Shown here one piece after another: positions 25,902-36,862 of a DNA stretch of 64,000 nucleotides. The notes under the pieces are model-generated. The model was not told where the DNA came from. It did not search any database and worked only from the letters and a program-made list of their open reading frames with translations. This DNA comes from Polaribacter sp. HaHaR_3_91 (GTDB lineage Bacteria; Bacteroidota; Bacteroidia; Flavobacteriales; Flavobacteriaceae), in NCBI RefSeq assembly GCF_019278525.1, contig NZ_CP058986.1, positions 2,623,501-2,687,500 of the forward strand. The letters are read 5' to 3'. The position numbers and the translations under genes were made by a program. Numbering within the stretch: the stretch's first letter is position 1; every line of letters begins with the position of its first letter.

Positions 25902-28900
25902 ATGAATATTTTAAATTCAGTAATCAAACTTTTTGTTGGTGATAAACAAGAAAAAGATTTAAAAATTTTACAACCAGTTGTTGAAAATGTAAAAAAATTC
26001 GAGATAGAATTTTCTAAACTTTCTAATGATGCTTTAAGGGCAAAAACCATTGAGTTTAAAGAAAGAATAAAAATCGCTACAAAAGAATTTGATACTAAAA
26101 TTACTGAATTAGAAGAAGAAGCTAAGACAGCAAATATAGATCGTCAAGAAGATATTTATACTGAAATAGATACTCTAAAAGATGATGCATATAAAGTTTC
26201 TGAAGAAACTTTACTTAAAATTATGCCAGAAGCTTTTGCTGTTGTAAAAGAAACTGCAAAACGCTTTGTAGAAAATGAACAAGTAGAAGTTACAGCTTCT
26301 GCTTTTGATAGAGAATTATCTGCAGAAAGAGATAACGTTACTTTAGAAGGTGATAAAGCTTTTTGGGCAAACTCTTGGGATGCATCGGGTAAAGCTGTTA
26401 CTTGGGACATGGTTCATTATGATGTTCAATTAATTGGTGGATCCGTTTTACACCAAGGTAAAGTTGCTGAAATGATGACTGGTGAGGGAAAAACATTAGT
26501 TTCTACCCTACCTGTTTATTTAAATGCATTAACTGGTAACGGAGTTCATTTAGTAACCGTAAATGATTATTTAGCAAAACGTGATAAAGCGTGGATGGGA
26601 CCAATTTTTGAGTTTCATGGTTTTACAACAGATTGTATCGATTATCATCAACCAAATTCTGATGCACGTAGAAAAGCCTACAACGCAGACATTACTTATG
26701 GTACAAATAACGAATTTGGTTTCGATTATTTACGTGATAATATGGCTAGCTCTAAAGACGATTTAGTACAAAGAGCTCCTAACTACGCTATTATTGATGA
26801 AGTAGATTCTGTTTTAATTGATGATGCTAGAACTCCTTTAATTATTTCTGGACCAGTACCTCAAGGAGACAGACATGAATTTAACGAATTAAAACCTTTA
26901 GTTTCTGAAATAGTTACTAAACAAAAAAATCATTTGGTAAGTGTTTTTGCTGAAGCCAAAAAATTAATTGCAGACGGTAATGATAAAGATGGTGGATTCT
27001 TATTATTAAGAGTTTACAGAGGATTACCTAAAAACAAAGCATTAATTAAGTTTTTATCTCAAGAGGGAAATAAACAAATCTTGCAGAAAACAGAAAACTA
27101 CTACATGCAAGATAACAACAAGTTAATGCCACAAGTAGATGAAGACTTATGGTTTGTTGTTGAAGAAAAAAATAATCAAATTGATTTAACAGACAAAGGA
27201 ATTGCAGATTTATCAGAAAAAACTGCAAATGAAAACTTCTTTGTGTTACCAGACATCGGAGTTAAAATTGGTGAAATAGATAATTCTGAAAGTAGTAAAG
27301 AAGAAAAAACTGCTCAAAAAGAAGAGTTATACAAAGACTTTAGCATAAAAAGTGAGCGTATTCATACAATGAATCAACTATTAAAAGCATACACTGTTTT
27401 TGAAAAAGATGTTGAGTATGTTGTTATGGACAATAAAGTAATGATTGTTGATGAACAGACAGGGCGTATCATGGACGGTCGTCGTTATTCAGACGGATTA
27501 CACCAAGCAATTGAGGCAAAAGAAAATGTAAAAATTGAAGATGCTACTCAAACTTTTGCTACCGTAACTTTACAGAACTACTTTAGAATGTACAGAAAAC
27601 TGTCTGGTATGACAGGTACAGCAATTACAGAAGCTGGTGAGTTATGGGAAATATATAAATTAGATGTTGTAGAAATCCCTACAAACAGACCTATTCAAAG
27701 GGATGATAAAGAAGATTTAATTTACAAAACTGCACGTGAGAAATACAATGCAGTAATTGAAGATATTGTAAAACTAGTAGAACAAAATAGACCTGTTTTA
27801 GTTGGTACAACTTCTGTAGAGATTTCAGAGTTATTAGGTAGAATGTTACAAATGCGTAAGATTCCTCATAATATTTTAAATGCAAAATTACACAAAAGAG
27901 AAGCAGATGTTGTTGCCCAAGCTGGTAAACCTGGTATTGTAACCATTGCAACAAACATGGCAGGTCGTGGTACCGATATTAAATTATCTAAAGAAGTAAA
28001 AGATGCTGGTGGTTTAGCTATTATTGGTACAGAACGTCATGATTCTAGACGTGTAGATAGACAATTACGTGGACGTGCAGGAAGACAAGGTGATGTTGGG
28101 TCTACTCAATTTTACGTTGCTTTAGATGACAATTTAATGCGTCTTTTTGGTTCTGATAGAATTGCCAAAATGATGGATAGAATGGGCTTAAAAGAAGGTG
28201 AAGTAATTCAGCATTCTATGATTACCAAATCTATTGAAAGAGCACAAAAGAAAGTAGAAGAAAATAACTTTGGTATTCGTAAGCGTTTGTTAGAATATGA
28301 TGATATAATGAATGCTCAACGTGAGTTTGTTTATAAAAGAAGACGTCATGCATTAGATGGTAAACATTTACAGGTAGATATTGCAAACATGATTTATGAC
28401 ACTTGCGAATCTATTACAAATACGAATAAAGCTGCTAAGAATTTTCATAATTTTGAATTTGAATTGATTAAATTTTCATCAATGACTTCTCCTTTTACAG
28501 AAGAAGAATTTGATAAACTTTCACAAAAAGAAATCACAGACAAATTATATGATCTTGTTACTGAACATTACAAAAACAAAATTGAAAGAAATGCCGTTTT
28601 AGCGTTTCCTGTAATTAAAGATGTTTTTGAAAATGAAGGTGATCGTTATGAGCGTATTGTAGTTCCTTTTACAGACGGAACTAAATCTTTACAAGTTGTA
28701 ACCAACTTAAAAGATGCTTATGAAAGTGAAGGAAAAAGTTTAATTACAGATTTCGAGAAAAATATTACGTTGGCAATTATAGATGAGAACTGGAAAGATC
28801 ATTTACGTAAAATGGACGATTTAAAACAATCTGTTCAGAATGCGTCTTATGAGCAAAAAGATCCTTTATTAATCTATAAGTTTGAGGCTTTTGAATTGTT

Positions 28901-29243
28901 TAAAACTACCGTTGATGAAATAAATAGAGAGGTTTTATCTTTCTTATTTAAAGGAGAGCTTCCTAGTCAAGATGCAAATCAAATTTCAGAAGCGCGTCAA
29001 CAAAAAAGAGAAAGTTTAAATACATCTAAAGCAGATGTTCAAAACTCTACAGAGCAAGCTATAGAAAGCTCTCGTCAAAAACAATCTGAACCTGTTGAAA
29101 CCATAGTTCGTGAACAACCTAAAGTTGGTAGAAATGAGCGAGTTACCATTAAAAATGTAATGAGCGGAGAAGAAAAAGCTGTTAAATTTAAACAAGCAAT
29201 TCCTTTATTAGAAAAAGGAGAATGGGTATTGGTAAATAACTAA
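25902..29243 (+). CDS. secA: Preprotein translocase ATPase SecA
   Basis: Motor of the general secretion pathway, driving unfolded preproteins through SecYEG. Walker A MTGEGKTL lies near residue 194, [12 protein letters not shown] is the DEAD-like motif II, and RGRAGRQGD is motif VI. At 1113 residues it is longer than E. coli SecA (901), with extra insertions in the N-terminal half as usual for Bacteroidota. The C-terminal CxCxSGxxxxHC/C zinc-binding tail is missing; the protein ends in [15 protein letters not shown]. Confidence 0.97.
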   Translation: MNILNSVIKLFVGDKQEKDLKILQPVVENVKKFEIEFSKLSNDALRAKTIEFKERIKIATKEFDTKITELEEEAKTANIDRQEDIYTEIDTLKDDAYKVSEETLLKIMPEAFAVVKETAKRFVENEQVEVTASAFDRELSAERDNVTLEGDKAFWANSWDASGKAVTWDMVHYDVQLIGGSVLHQGKVAEMMTGEGKTLVSTLPVYLNALTGNGVHLVTVNDYLAKRDKAWMGPIFEFHGFTTDCIDYHQPNSDARRKAYNADITYGTNNEFGFDYLRDNMASSKDDLVQRAPNYAIIDEVDSVLIDDARTPLIISGPVPQGDRHEFNELKPLVSEIVTKQKNHLVSVFAEAKKLIADGNDKDGGFLLLRVYRGLPKNKALIKFLSQEGNKQILQKTENYYMQDNNKLMPQVDEDLWFVVEEKNNQIDLTDKGIADLSEKTANENFFVLPDIGVKIGEIDNSESSKEEKTAQKEELYKDFSIKSERIHTMNQLLKAYTVFEKDVEYVVMDNKVMIVDEQTGRIMDGRRYSDGLHQAIEAKENVKIEDATQTFATVTLQNYFRMYRKLSGMTGTAITEAGELWEIYKLDVVEIPTNRPIQRDDKEDLIYKTAREKYNAVIEDIVKLVEQNRPVLVGTTSVEISELLGRMLQMRKIPHNILNAKLHKREADVVAQAGKPGIVTIATNMAGRGTDIKLSKEVKDAGGLAIIGTERHDSRRVDRQLRGRAGRQGDVGSTQFYVALDDNLMRLFGSDRIAKMMDRMGLKEGEVIQHSMITKSIERAQKKVEENNFGIRKRLLEYDDIMNAQREFVYKRRRHALDGKHLQVDIANMIYDTCESITNTNKAAKNFHNFEFELIKFSSMTSPFTEEEFDKLSQKEITDKLYDLVTEHYKNKIERNAVLAFPVIKDVFENEGDRYERIVVPFTDGTKSLQVVTNLKDAYESEGKSLITDFEKNITLAIIDENWKDHLRKMDDLKQSVQNASYEQKDPLLIYKFEAFELFKTTVDEINREVLSFLFKGELPSQDANQISEARQQKRESLNTSKADVQNSTEQAIESSRQKQSEPVETIVREQPKVGRNERVTIKNVMSGEEKAVKFKQAIPLLEKGEWVLVNN

Positions 29244-29286
29244 TCTATTTATTTTCTATTAAAAGAAACAGTATATCATCAATAGA

Positions 29287-29317
29287 AGTCTAGAGTTTTA
29301 AGCTCTGGACTTTTTTA
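29287..29317 (+). terminator. Terminator after secA
   Basis: AGTCTAGAG/CTCTGGACT stem (9 pairs, one G-U) with a T-run. Confidence 0.75.
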
Positions 29318-29379
29318 TTTTAAAGAATACAGCATTCATTTTTATTATTTCAAGAATAATTCAAAAATATTAAACAAAA

Positions 29380-29411
29380 AAAACCGTTTAGAAAATTTCT
29401 AAACGGTTTTT
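29380..29411. terminator. Terminator after folE
   Basis: A near-perfect palindrome, AAACCGTTTAGAAA with its complement around one central base, flanked by A and T runs; it serves the leftward folE gene. Confidence 0.75.
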
Positions 29412-29449
29412 AATATTTATAGAATTCTGTTTAAGCAGAAATAATAGTT

Positions 29450-30118
29450 TTATTCAAAACTTGTATTCATTTTTAAGTACTCTAAAAATTCTCTTTTCGT
29501 TTCTTTTTCTTTAAATTTACCTCCAAACTCTGCAGTAACAGTAGAGCTTTCAATGTCTTTAATACCTCTAGAATTAACACATAAGTGCTTTGCATCAATA
29601 ACACAAGCAACATCCTCTACACCTAAAGCTTCTTGCATCGCTTGTACAACTTGCATTGTTAAACGCTCTTGCACTTGAGGTCTCTTAGAAAAATACTCTA
29701 CAATTCTATTCATTTTAGAAAGTCCAATTACTTTCCCATCAGAAATGTAAGCAACATGTGCTCTACCAATAATTGGTAATAAATGATGTTCGCAAGTAGA
29801 ATATACAACGATATTTCTTTCTACCAACATTTCACCATAATTGTAATTATTATCAAAAGTTGATGCTTTTGGTAAATTTTTAGGGTTTAATCCCATAAAA
29901 AGTTCATTAACAAAAGATTTAGCAACTCTTTTAGGAGTTCCTTGTAAACTATCATCTGTCAAATCCAAACCTAAAGTGGTTAAAATATCCTTAACACTCT
30001 GTTGAATTCTTTCAATTTTTTCTTCATCAGTTATATCAAAAGCATCTGCTCTTAATGGAGTTTTGGCTGATGTACCAACGTGATTCTCTCCTATTTCTTC
30101 AATTCTTTCGTCATTCAT
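29450..30118 (-). CDS. folE: GTP cyclohydrolase I, type IA
   Basis: First enzyme of tetrahydrofolate (and pterin) synthesis: GTP to dihydroneopterin triphosphate. Zinc-site and catalytic blocks are seen: YSTCEHHLLPIIGRAHVAYI and VIDAKHLCVNSRGI. The frame could start at 30160, but a -7 element covers 30158-30165, so transcription begins inside that extension. I choose ATG 30118 (MNDERIEEIGENHVG), which matches the usual flavobacterial start; ATG 30139 is the alternative. Confidence 0.93.
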   Translation of the reverse strand: MNDERIEEIGENHVGTSAKTPLRADAFDITDEEKIERIQQSVKDILTTLGLDLTDDSLQGTPKRVAKSFVNELFMGLNPKNLPKASTFDNNYNYGEMLVERNIVVYSTCEHHLLPIIGRAHVAYISDGKVIGLSKMNRIVEYFSKRPQVQERLTMQVVQAMQEALGVEDVACVIDAKHLCVNSRGIKDIESSTVTAEFGGKFKEKETKREFLEYLKMNTSFE

Positions 30119-30157
30119 TTTGCTGCTCAATTCAAACATTTCATTCTTATTATAGTG

Positions 30158-30165
30158 CAAATTTA
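30158..30165 (-). promoter_or_regulatory. Predicted -7 element of folE
   Basis: On the minus strand TAAATTTG, a full TAnnTTTG match. It argues against the longest possible folE start. Confidence 0.55.
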
Positions 30166-30222
30166 CGTGTTTGCAACGTATTATTTTAGTTTACGAATCA
30201 ATAAAAATTATAAAACTATAAT

Positions 30223-31590
30223 TTATGCTTTTAGTAAGGTTAGTATTTCTGATAAATCACCATCTGTTTGCTCTCCTGAATTCATATTCTTTAAAGTAAA
30301 AACATCATTTACTACATTAGAAACTACAAATTCTATTTCTCTAGAACTAACGTATTTCCATTGTCGTTTTTGTGCCTTATTACTTTCTGCTAAATCAGGA
30401 TAAAATTCACTTTTTATATTATTTTCTCTTAAAACCTTAATGGCTTTCATTTTTAGAACATTCGTATCAGACTCAAAATTTAAGAAAATAACCTTAGGTT
30501 TTGGTAAGTCTACAGCTTTAAACAAACCTAACTCTTCTAATACTAAATAGATTCTGTCTAATCCAAAAGAAATACCAACTCCAGAAACATCTTTTAAACC
30601 AAAGATTCCTGTTAAATCGTCATATCTTCCACCACCACCAATAGACCCCATTTTTACACCTTTTGGCGCAGCAACTTCAAAAATTGCACCGGTGTAATAA
30701 TTTAATCCTCTTGCTAAAGTAACATCTACTTCTAAAGTTGCTGTTTCTAAACCTAATTCTTCCACAGAATTAATTACAAAACGCAACTCTTCTACTCCAT
30801 TTGTTCCTTCTTCAGAAGTTGACAACATACTTTCTAACGAAGCTAGTTTATCTAAATTAGATCCAGAAAAATCGAACAAAGGTTGTACTTTATCAATGGC
30901 GTCCTCCGTAATTCCTTTAGATAACATCTCTTTAACAACACCGTCTTTACCAATTTTATCTAACTTATCTAAAGCTACTGTAAAATCGATTAATTTATCT
31001 TGTGCACCAATAACTTCTGCGATTCCAGAAAGTATTTTTCTATTATTAATTTTAATATTCGTACCTGCTAAACCAAGTTTACTAAAAACGGTATCATATA
31101 ATTGTACAAATTCTACTTCTTGCCATAAAGATTTACTACCAACAACATCTGCATCACACTGAAAAAACTCTCTAAAACGTCCTTTCTGTGGTCTGTCTGC
31201 TCTCCAAACGGGTTGTACTTGATACCTTTTAAAAGGAAATGTAATATCATTTTGATGTTGTACAACGTAACGTGCAAAGGGCACTGTTAAATCGTAACGT
31301 AATGCTTTTTCTGAAATTTGACTAGTAACTTTTAAGCTGTTTTTTTGTGATAAAAGACCTTCATCGGCTTTCTTTAAAAAGTCTCCAGAATTTAAAATCT
31401 TAAAAATCAAACGATCTCCTTCTTCACCATATTTCCCCATTAAAGTTGATGAATTTTCAAAACTTGGCGTTTCTATAGGTTGAAATCCGAATGTTTCAAA
31501 AGCAGTTTTTATCGTATTCATTATATACGTTCTGTTGGCTACTTCTGTTGGCGAAAAATCTCTAGTTCCTTTTGGAATACTTGGTTTCAT
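30223..31590 (-). CDS. hisS: Histidyl-tRNA synthetase
   Basis: Class II synthetase charging tRNA-His. N-terminal KPSIPKGTRDF is diagnostic; motif 2 is in PVWRADRPQKGRFREFFQCDADVVG (residues near 107-130 region), the HisRS-specific LARGLNYYTGAIFEV lies near 287, and motif 3 is GISFGLDRI. A C-terminal anticodon-binding domain follows. Length 455 is normal. Independent of folE, with a 63-bp gap. Confidence 0.97.
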   Translation of the reverse strand: MKPSIPKGTRDFSPTEVANRTYIMNTIKTAFETFGFQPIETPSFENSSTLMGKYGEEGDRLIFKILNSGDFLKKADEGLLSQKNSLKVTSQISEKALRYDLTVPFARYVVQHQNDITFPFKRYQVQPVWRADRPQKGRFREFFQCDADVVGSKSLWQEVEFVQLYDTVFSKLGLAGTNIKINNRKILSGIAEVIGAQDKLIDFTVALDKLDKIGKDGVVKEMLSKGITEDAIDKVQPLFDFSGSNLDKLASLESMLSTSEEGTNGVEELRFVINSVEELGLETATLEVDVTLARGLNYYTGAIFEVAAPKGVKMGSIGGGGRYDDLTGIFGLKDVSGVGISFGLDRIYLVLEELGLFKAVDLPKPKVIFLNFESDTNVLKMKAIKVLRENNIKSEFYPDLAESNKAQKRQWKYVSSREIEFVVSNVVNDVFTLKNMNSGEQTDGDLSEILTLLKA

Positions 31591-31707
31591 ATAAATCAGT
31601 TATCAATGTTCTTTTATCATTTTTTAATAAACCAGATTAGATTACTGATAATTGTTAAATGATAATCGCTTTTAGCGAACGCAAATATCGTGAAAAACTT
31701 AGAAATG

Positions 31708-32646
31708 TTATAAAATAGAATCAATTTTATTTCTGAATCTTAAAGCGTAAATAGCAGCATTTAACTCAAAGCCTAACAATAAGATAATTGCATTTAGCCA
31801 CACAAATAACATCAAGATTAAAAGCGTACCAATAGAACCGTATAATTGATTGTATTGTGCAAATTTAACTACATAAATACCGAATAAATAAAACGTACAT
31901 AAAGACACAACTGTGGTTAAAATTGCACCTGCAGAAAAGAATTTTGTTTCTTTACCCTGTTTTGTTCCGTACCTAAAAAGCAAAGATACAATAGTAAAAA
32001 TCATTACTAAGAAAACGGCATTTTTACCCAAAAGAAAAAGATCTAAATCACCGGTATCTAACCAACCCGTTTCGTCTATTTTAGATAGTGCTACTTGATA
32101 TAAAATTAAGGTGGTAATGGTAACTATTAAAAAGAATGACATTAATAAAGAAACTCCTAAAGAAACAAAATAGGCTCTAAAAACATTTCTAACATCAGTT
32201 ATATGATATGAATGCTCAAAACCACCAAAGATAGCATTCACACCATTTGTCATTAAAAAGATAGACAATAAAAAACCAAAAGAAAGCAAACCTCCATATT
32301 GATTGTTAATAATATCTTTTAACACAACATCTACAGCTTCAAATGTTTGTGGAGGCAACACCTCCTTTATAAATGAAAATAAGCCTTCTTGAAAACCTTC
32401 TATTGGAATGTATGGAATTAACGTTAAAATAAACAGTAAAAAAGGAAAAACGGCCATAAAAAAACTAAATGCAATTCCACCTGCTCTAGTTGTTAAAGCT
32501 CCTTTTACAATACCAATTATGTACATTTCTATAACATCGTACAAGGACATTCCTTCTAAACCAGGAATTTTTACTCTTTTTCCAAATAGTACCAAGAAAT
32601 TTACAACTGGTATTTTTTCTAATTTCTCTTCTATTTCTTTACTCAT
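31708..32646 (-). CDS. YihY/BrkB-family inner-membrane protein
   Basis: 312 residues with about six hydrophobic helices starting near residue 55. The family hallmark segment RAGGIAFSFFMAVFPFLLFI (56-75) and the YHITDVRNVFRAY loop are clear. The biochemical role of the family is uncertain; the older name ribonuclease BN is a misnomer. Single gene. Confidence 0.88.
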   Translation of the reverse strand: MSKEIEEKLEKIPVVNFLVLFGKRVKIPGLEGMSLYDVIEMYIIGIVKGALTTRAGGIAFSFFMAVFPFLLFILTLIPYIPIEGFQEGLFSFIKEVLPPQTFEAVDVVLKDIINNQYGGLLSFGFLLSIFLMTNGVNAIFGGFEHSYHITDVRNVFRAYFVSLGVSLLMSFFLIVTITTLILYQVALSKIDETGWLDTGDLDLFLLGKNAVFLVMIFTIVSLLFRYGTKQGKETKFFSAGAILTTVVSLCTFYLFGIYVVKFAQYNQLYGSIGTLLILMLFVWLNAIILLLGFELNAAIYALRFRNKIDSIL

Positions 32647-32737
32647 TATTTTGAGTTACAAAGTTAAATTTAGTAGCAAAGTTACAAACTGCATGAGTAA
32701 AAACAGTAGTTAATTTTACTTTCGTTTTAATTATAAA

Positions 32738-33310
32738 TTATTCAATAATAATTTTATATTCTGATAAAAGCCCAATAATATTCTCTTTACTAAACTTCCC
32801 TCCTTTTAAACTATTATTTTCCGGACTAATATTAAAGTTAAAAGCAGTTCTAAAATCTGACTTCTCTAAATTTGTTCTGTCAAAAATTGCCCCTTTAAAA
32901 TCACAATTATCAAAAGAAGAATTGGTTAAAACTGCTTCTGTAAAATCTACTTCTTGTAAGTTACAATTACCAAACTTTGTATTCGGAATTTTTAATTTAT
33001 AAAAAGACGAAAAACTTAATTGACAATCTTTAAAACTAAACTGTAGTAAAAACGCATCGCATTCATTAAATTTCACTCCCATCATTTTACAATTGATAAA
33101 AGCAACCTCTCTAAAAGCAGTATTATCTAAAATTGCATTGCTAAAATTACAATCTATAAATTCGCATTCTACAAACTGAATATTGGACGCATGTACATTC
33201 TCAAAATTACAATTGGTAAATGTACAATTATCATACTCGCCTTTGTTTATTTTAGTTTTCCTGAAATCTATTTTAGTAAATTCTTCGCTATCAAAATAAG
33301 TATCTGTCAT
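32738..33310 (-). CDS. Pentapeptide-repeat protein
   Basis: 190 residues made largely of A(D/N)LXX-like pentapeptide repeats (CTFTNCNFENVHASN, CEFIDCNFSNAIL, CDFKGAIFDRTNLEKSDF), which form a right-handed quadrilateral beta-helix. No signal peptide. Some relatives (Qnr) mimic DNA and protect gyrase, but nothing in this sequence proves that role. It follows the NlpE-like gene by 6 bp. Confidence 0.85.
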   Translation of the reverse strand: MTDTYFDSEEFTKIDFRKTKINKGEYDNCTFTNCNFENVHASNIQFVECEFIDCNFSNAILDNTAFREVAFINCKMMGVKFNECDAFLLQFSFKDCQLSFSSFYKLKIPNTKFGNCNLQEVDFTEAVLTNSSFDNCDFKGAIFDRTNLEKSDFRTAFNFNISPENNSLKGGKFSKENIIGLLSEYKIIIE

Positions 33311-33316
33311 CTAAAC

Positions 33317-33685
33317 TTACTCTTGTTTTGTTAATTTATAGTTTAATTCACTTTTAATTTTATTACCATCAATATCTAGCATTTCAATATAATTGTCTCC
33401 AATTTCATATTTAAAAGGACTCGTTTCCAACTCTAAAATTACTTTTCCGTTTTCAACGGAATAATTTCCTGTTTTCGTAAAAACAGTATCATCACCTTGT
33501 CCCTTATATACACTCTCTAACACAAAAGTTTTATCAGAATTTAAGGTCATTTTATTATCGATTCCCGTACAATTAGCACATGGAAACTCGCCAATATAAA
33601 CACCAGAAACATCTTGTGCTGTGTTATTTTTACATGCTAAAAATAGAATACAAACTACCGCTATAACTTTTATAATATGTTTCAT
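33317..33685 (-). CDS. NlpE N-terminal-domain lipoprotein
   Basis: 122 residues: lipoprotein signal with lipobox Cys18 (LFLAC), then an NlpE/CutF-like small barrel with a CxxC pair in FPCANCTG (C36, C39), DKTFVLESVYKG and GKVILE segments. NlpE-like proteins are linked to copper tolerance and envelope-stress sensing in enterobacteria; here only the N-terminal domain is present. Preceded 8 bp upstream by the M3 peptidase. Confidence 0.82.
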   Translation of the reverse strand: MKHIIKVIAVVCILFLACKNNTAQDVSGVYIGEFPCANCTGIDNKMTLNSDKTFVLESVYKGQGDDTVFTKTGNYSVENGKVILELETSPFKYEIGDNYIEMLDIDGNKIKSELNYKLTKQE

Positions 33686-33693
33686 TTTATTAA

Positions 33694-35796
33694 TTATTTT
33701 AAACCTCTTGCTTCTAACATTGGTGCTGCTTTAGGATCTCTCCCTGCAAATGTTTTATACATTTCTGCATAATCCATTGTGTTTCCTTTAGATAAAACTT
33801 GCTCACGGAATTTTTGTCCGTTTTCACGAGTTAACAAGCCATTGTCTTTAAACCAATCATACGCATCATGACTCAACATTTCTGTCCATAAATAAGAATA
33901 ATAACCAGCAGCGTAACCACCACTAAAAATGTGTGCAAAATAAGTAGAACGGTATCTTGGAGGAATTTCATCCAAATTTAATTTCATACTTTTTAAGGCT
34001 TCTGCTTCAAAATTAGCTACATCTTCAATGGTCTCTTTTGGTGAAATTGTATGCCATTTCATGTCTAAACTAGAAGAACATAAATTCTCTATCATAGAAT
34101 ATCCTTGGTTAAAAGTACCCGCATCTTTAATTTTTTGCAACAATTCAGCAGGAATCACTTCTCCTGTTTTATAATGTATCGCGTAATTATTTAAAATTTC
34201 TGGATGTGTTGACCAATTTTCATTAAACTGAGAAGGAAATTCTACAAAATCTCTTGCGGTACTTGTACCAGAAATAGATGCATATTTTTGATTTCCGAAG
34301 AAACCGTGTAATGCATGGCCAAACTCATGAAACATGGTTTCAACTTCATCAAAACTGATTAATGTCGGTTCTCCTTCTGCTGGTTTTAACGAATTACAAA
34401 CATTATAAATTACAGGTTTTTGATTGCGTAATTTAGATTGTTTTACAAAATTACTCATCCACGCACCACCACGTTTGCTATCTCTTGCAAAATAATCTCC
34501 AAAGAATAATCCTAATTTAGAACCGTCCTCTTCAAACAACTCATACACCACAACATCTGGGTGATAAGTAGGAATATCTGTACGTTTTTTAAATGTAATT
34601 CCGTATAATTTTGTTGCCGCATAAAAAACTCCTTTTTCTAAAACGTTTGTCATTTCAAAATAAGGTTTTACATCATCTTCATTTAAGTTATATTTAGATT
34701 TACGTACTTTTTCTGCATAATAATTCCAATCGTAAGCAGCTAATTTAAAGTCTTCTCCTTCTTTATTAATTTCTGCTTGAATCTCTTTTATTTCTGATGC
34801 TGCTTTGTCTAAAGAACCAGGAATTAAATTTTTGAACATGTTAAAAACCTTGTCTGGAGTTGCCGCCATGGTTCCTTGTAAACTCCAACTAGCATAGTTA
34901 TCAAAACCTAATATTTGTGCTTTTTCCGATCTTAACTTTGTCATTTTTAAAACAAGATCACTTGTATCATACTCACCAGCATCTGCTCTATGAATTGATT
35001 TTTCAAACAATTCTTTTCTTACTTCTCTATTTTCTAACGTTTGTAAAGAAGCTTGTTGCGTTGTATTTACTAACTGAATTTCATAGGCACCATCTTTTTC
35101 TAAAGACTTTATTTTTTCATCAGAAAAACCTTTTAAACCTTCTTTATTAGTAACTGTAATTCCTCCTTTTTTACTTGCATCTAATAATTTTTTTCCAAAA
35201 TCGTTAGATAAACTCGCTATTTCTGAATTGATTTCTTTTAATTTCTCTTTTTTTTCTTCGGATAAATTTGCGCCTGCTTTAGAAAAATTCTTAAAATATT
35301 CTCCAACCAAATGTTTAGATTCAGCATCTAAATTAGCTTCAGAAAGATTTTCATAAACCGATTTTACTTTTGCAAACAATTGTGTATTTAATAAAATATC
35401 ATCGTTGTGTTTAGAAAACTTTGGCGCTAATTCTTTTTGATTTTCTTTAATAGTATCATTGGTATGCGCGCCTGCCAATCCATAAAAAACAGCAGTTACA
35501 TCATCTAACTTTTTACTACTTTCTTCTAAAGCTAAAATGGTATTTTCAAAATTTGGAGCCTCAGTATTCTGAGTAATTTTTTCAATTGCCTCATTTTGCA
35601 ATTTCATACCTTCTAAAATAGCCGGTAAAAAATGTTTTGCTTTAATTTTAGTAAAATCTGGTGTACCATATTCTAACGTACTTTTCACTAATAAAGGATT
35701 TTTAGAAATATCCATTGTGTTTTCTTTTTTAGCTTCTTTAGTGTTGCAAGAAATCACCAACATTAAAGATGCAGCTATTGTTATATATTTTTTCAT
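33694..35796 (-). CDS. M3-family oligopeptidase lipoprotein (Dcp-like)
   Basis: A 700-residue zinc peptidase with a lipoprotein signal (Cys17 in VISCNTK), so envelope-anchored. Zinc motif FHEFGHALHGFFG is intact, with the downstream Glu in the FVEFPSQFNENW region typical of the M3 family (peptidyl-dipeptidase Dcp/oligopeptidase A). Probably degrades small peptides in the periplasm or at the cell surface. First gene of a likely M3-NlpE-pentapeptide transcript. Confidence 0.92.
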   Translation of the reverse strand: MKKYITIAASLMLVISCNTKEAKKENTMDISKNPLLVKSTLEYGTPDFTKIKAKHFLPAILEGMKLQNEAIEKITQNTEAPNFENTILALEESSKKLDDVTAVFYGLAGAHTNDTIKENQKELAPKFSKHNDDILLNTQLFAKVKSVYENLSEANLDAESKHLVGEYFKNFSKAGANLSEEKKEKLKEINSEIASLSNDFGKKLLDASKKGGITVTNKEGLKGFSDEKIKSLEKDGAYEIQLVNTTQQASLQTLENREVRKELFEKSIHRADAGEYDTSDLVLKMTKLRSEKAQILGFDNYASWSLQGTMAATPDKVFNMFKNLIPGSLDKAASEIKEIQAEINKEGEDFKLAAYDWNYYAEKVRKSKYNLNEDDVKPYFEMTNVLEKGVFYAATKLYGITFKKRTDIPTYHPDVVVYELFEEDGSKLGLFFGDYFARDSKRGGAWMSNFVKQSKLRNQKPVIYNVCNSLKPAEGEPTLISFDEVETMFHEFGHALHGFFGNQKYASISGTSTARDFVEFPSQFNENWSTHPEILNNYAIHYKTGEVIPAELLQKIKDAGTFNQGYSMIENLCSSSLDMKWHTISPKETIEDVANFEAEALKSMKLNLDEIPPRYRSTYFAHIFSGGYAAGYYSYLWTEMLSHDAYDWFKDNGLLTRENGQKFREQVLSKGNTMDYAEMYKTFAGRDPKAAPMLEARGLK

Positions 35797-35896
35797 TTTT
35801 TTTTATTTTAGTTACAAAGTTAAAAGCAGTAACAGAGTTGCAAAGTCAGACTTTGTATACTGCAACTTTGTATTTTTTTCAAACTTTTTAACATTC

Positions 35897-36754
35897 TTAA
35901 AAAGCTTTTAAACTTAAATCTAAATTATAAACCGAATGTGTTAATGCACCAGAAGATATAAAATCTACACCACATTCTCCGTATTTTCTAATCGTTTCCT
36001 CGTTAATTCCGCCTGAAGATTCTGTTAAGCAAGTATCACCAATTAGTGCAACTGCTTTTTTAGTATCTTCATAATTAAAGTTATCTATTAAAATTCTGTA
36101 AACACCGTCGTTAGATAAAATTTCTTTAATTTCTTCTAAACTTCTCGCTTCCACAATAATTTTAATATCGATATTCTTTTCTGCTAAATATTTCTTTGTT
36201 TTGGTAATTGCAGCTGTAATTCCGCCAGCGAAATCGATGTGATTGTCTTTAATCATTACCATATCATACAATGCAAAACGATGGTTTTCTCCTCCTCCAA
36301 TTTTTACAGCCCATTTTTCAATAGCTCTAATTCCTGGTGTTGTTTTTCTAGTATCTAATACTTTAGTTTTTGTTCCTTTTAATAAATTTGCAAAAAAGGC
36401 TGTTTTTGTTGCTATTGCAGACATTCTTTGCATAGCATTTAAAACCAAACGTTCTGCCATTAAAATCGATTGAGACTTCCCGGAAACATGAAAAACAATA
36501 TCTCCATATTTTACATCATCACCATCATTTATAAATGTTTCTATTTCTAAATCTTTATCAACGTAAGAAAAAACTTGTTTTGCAAATTCTACTCCGGCTA
36601 TAATTCCGTCTTCTTTTACCAACAATTTTGCCTTTCCTTCTGCATCGGCAGGAATACAAGAAAGTGAAGTATGGTCTCCATCTCCAATATCTTCTCTAAT
36701 AGCATTTTTTATAATTAAATCTAACTCGTTCTGAAATTGTTCTTTTGATATCAT
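35897..36754 (-). CDS. nadC: Nicotinate-nucleotide pyrophosphorylase (carboxylating)
   Basis: Converts quinolinate and PRPP to nicotinate mononucleotide in de novo NAD synthesis. Recognisable blocks: EDIGDGDHTSLSCIPADA at the start, LVLNAMQRMSAIAT, DTRKTTPGIRAIEKWAVKIGG with the active-site Arg/Lys residues, and VEARSLEE. Length 285 is typical. Divergent from rlmH. Confidence 0.95.
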   Translation of the reverse strand: MISKEQFQNELDLIIKNAIREDIGDGDHTSLSCIPADAEGKAKLLVKEDGIIAGVEFAKQVFSYVDKDLEIETFINDGDDVKYGDIVFHVSGKSQSILMAERLVLNAMQRMSAIATKTAFFANLLKGTKTKVLDTRKTTPGIRAIEKWAVKIGGGENHRFALYDMVMIKDNHIDFAGGITAAITKTKKYLAEKNIDIKIIVEARSLEEIKEILSNDGVYRILIDNFNYEDTKKAVALIGDTCLTESSGGINEETIRKYGECGVDFISSGALTHSVYNLDLSLKAF

Positions 36755-36811
36755 AATTATTGAATTCTGATGTAAAAATAACCAATGATTTTCAACTTTT
36801 TGTTACTTCTG

Positions 36812-36842
36812 TTGAATTTATGTTTTAAAACAGATAAATTTG
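36812..36842 (+). promoter_or_regulatory. Promoter of rlmH
   Basis: TTG at 36812-36814, a 20-bp spacer and TAAATTTG at 36835-36842. Transcripts would start near 36850, just before the palindromic repeat. Confidence 0.55.
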
Positions 36843-36862
36843 TACCGACAATAATTGTCTCC

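Noticed and set aside
30119..30160. Longest folE start
   Set aside because: The first codons overlap a -7 element on the same strand and are not typical of the family.
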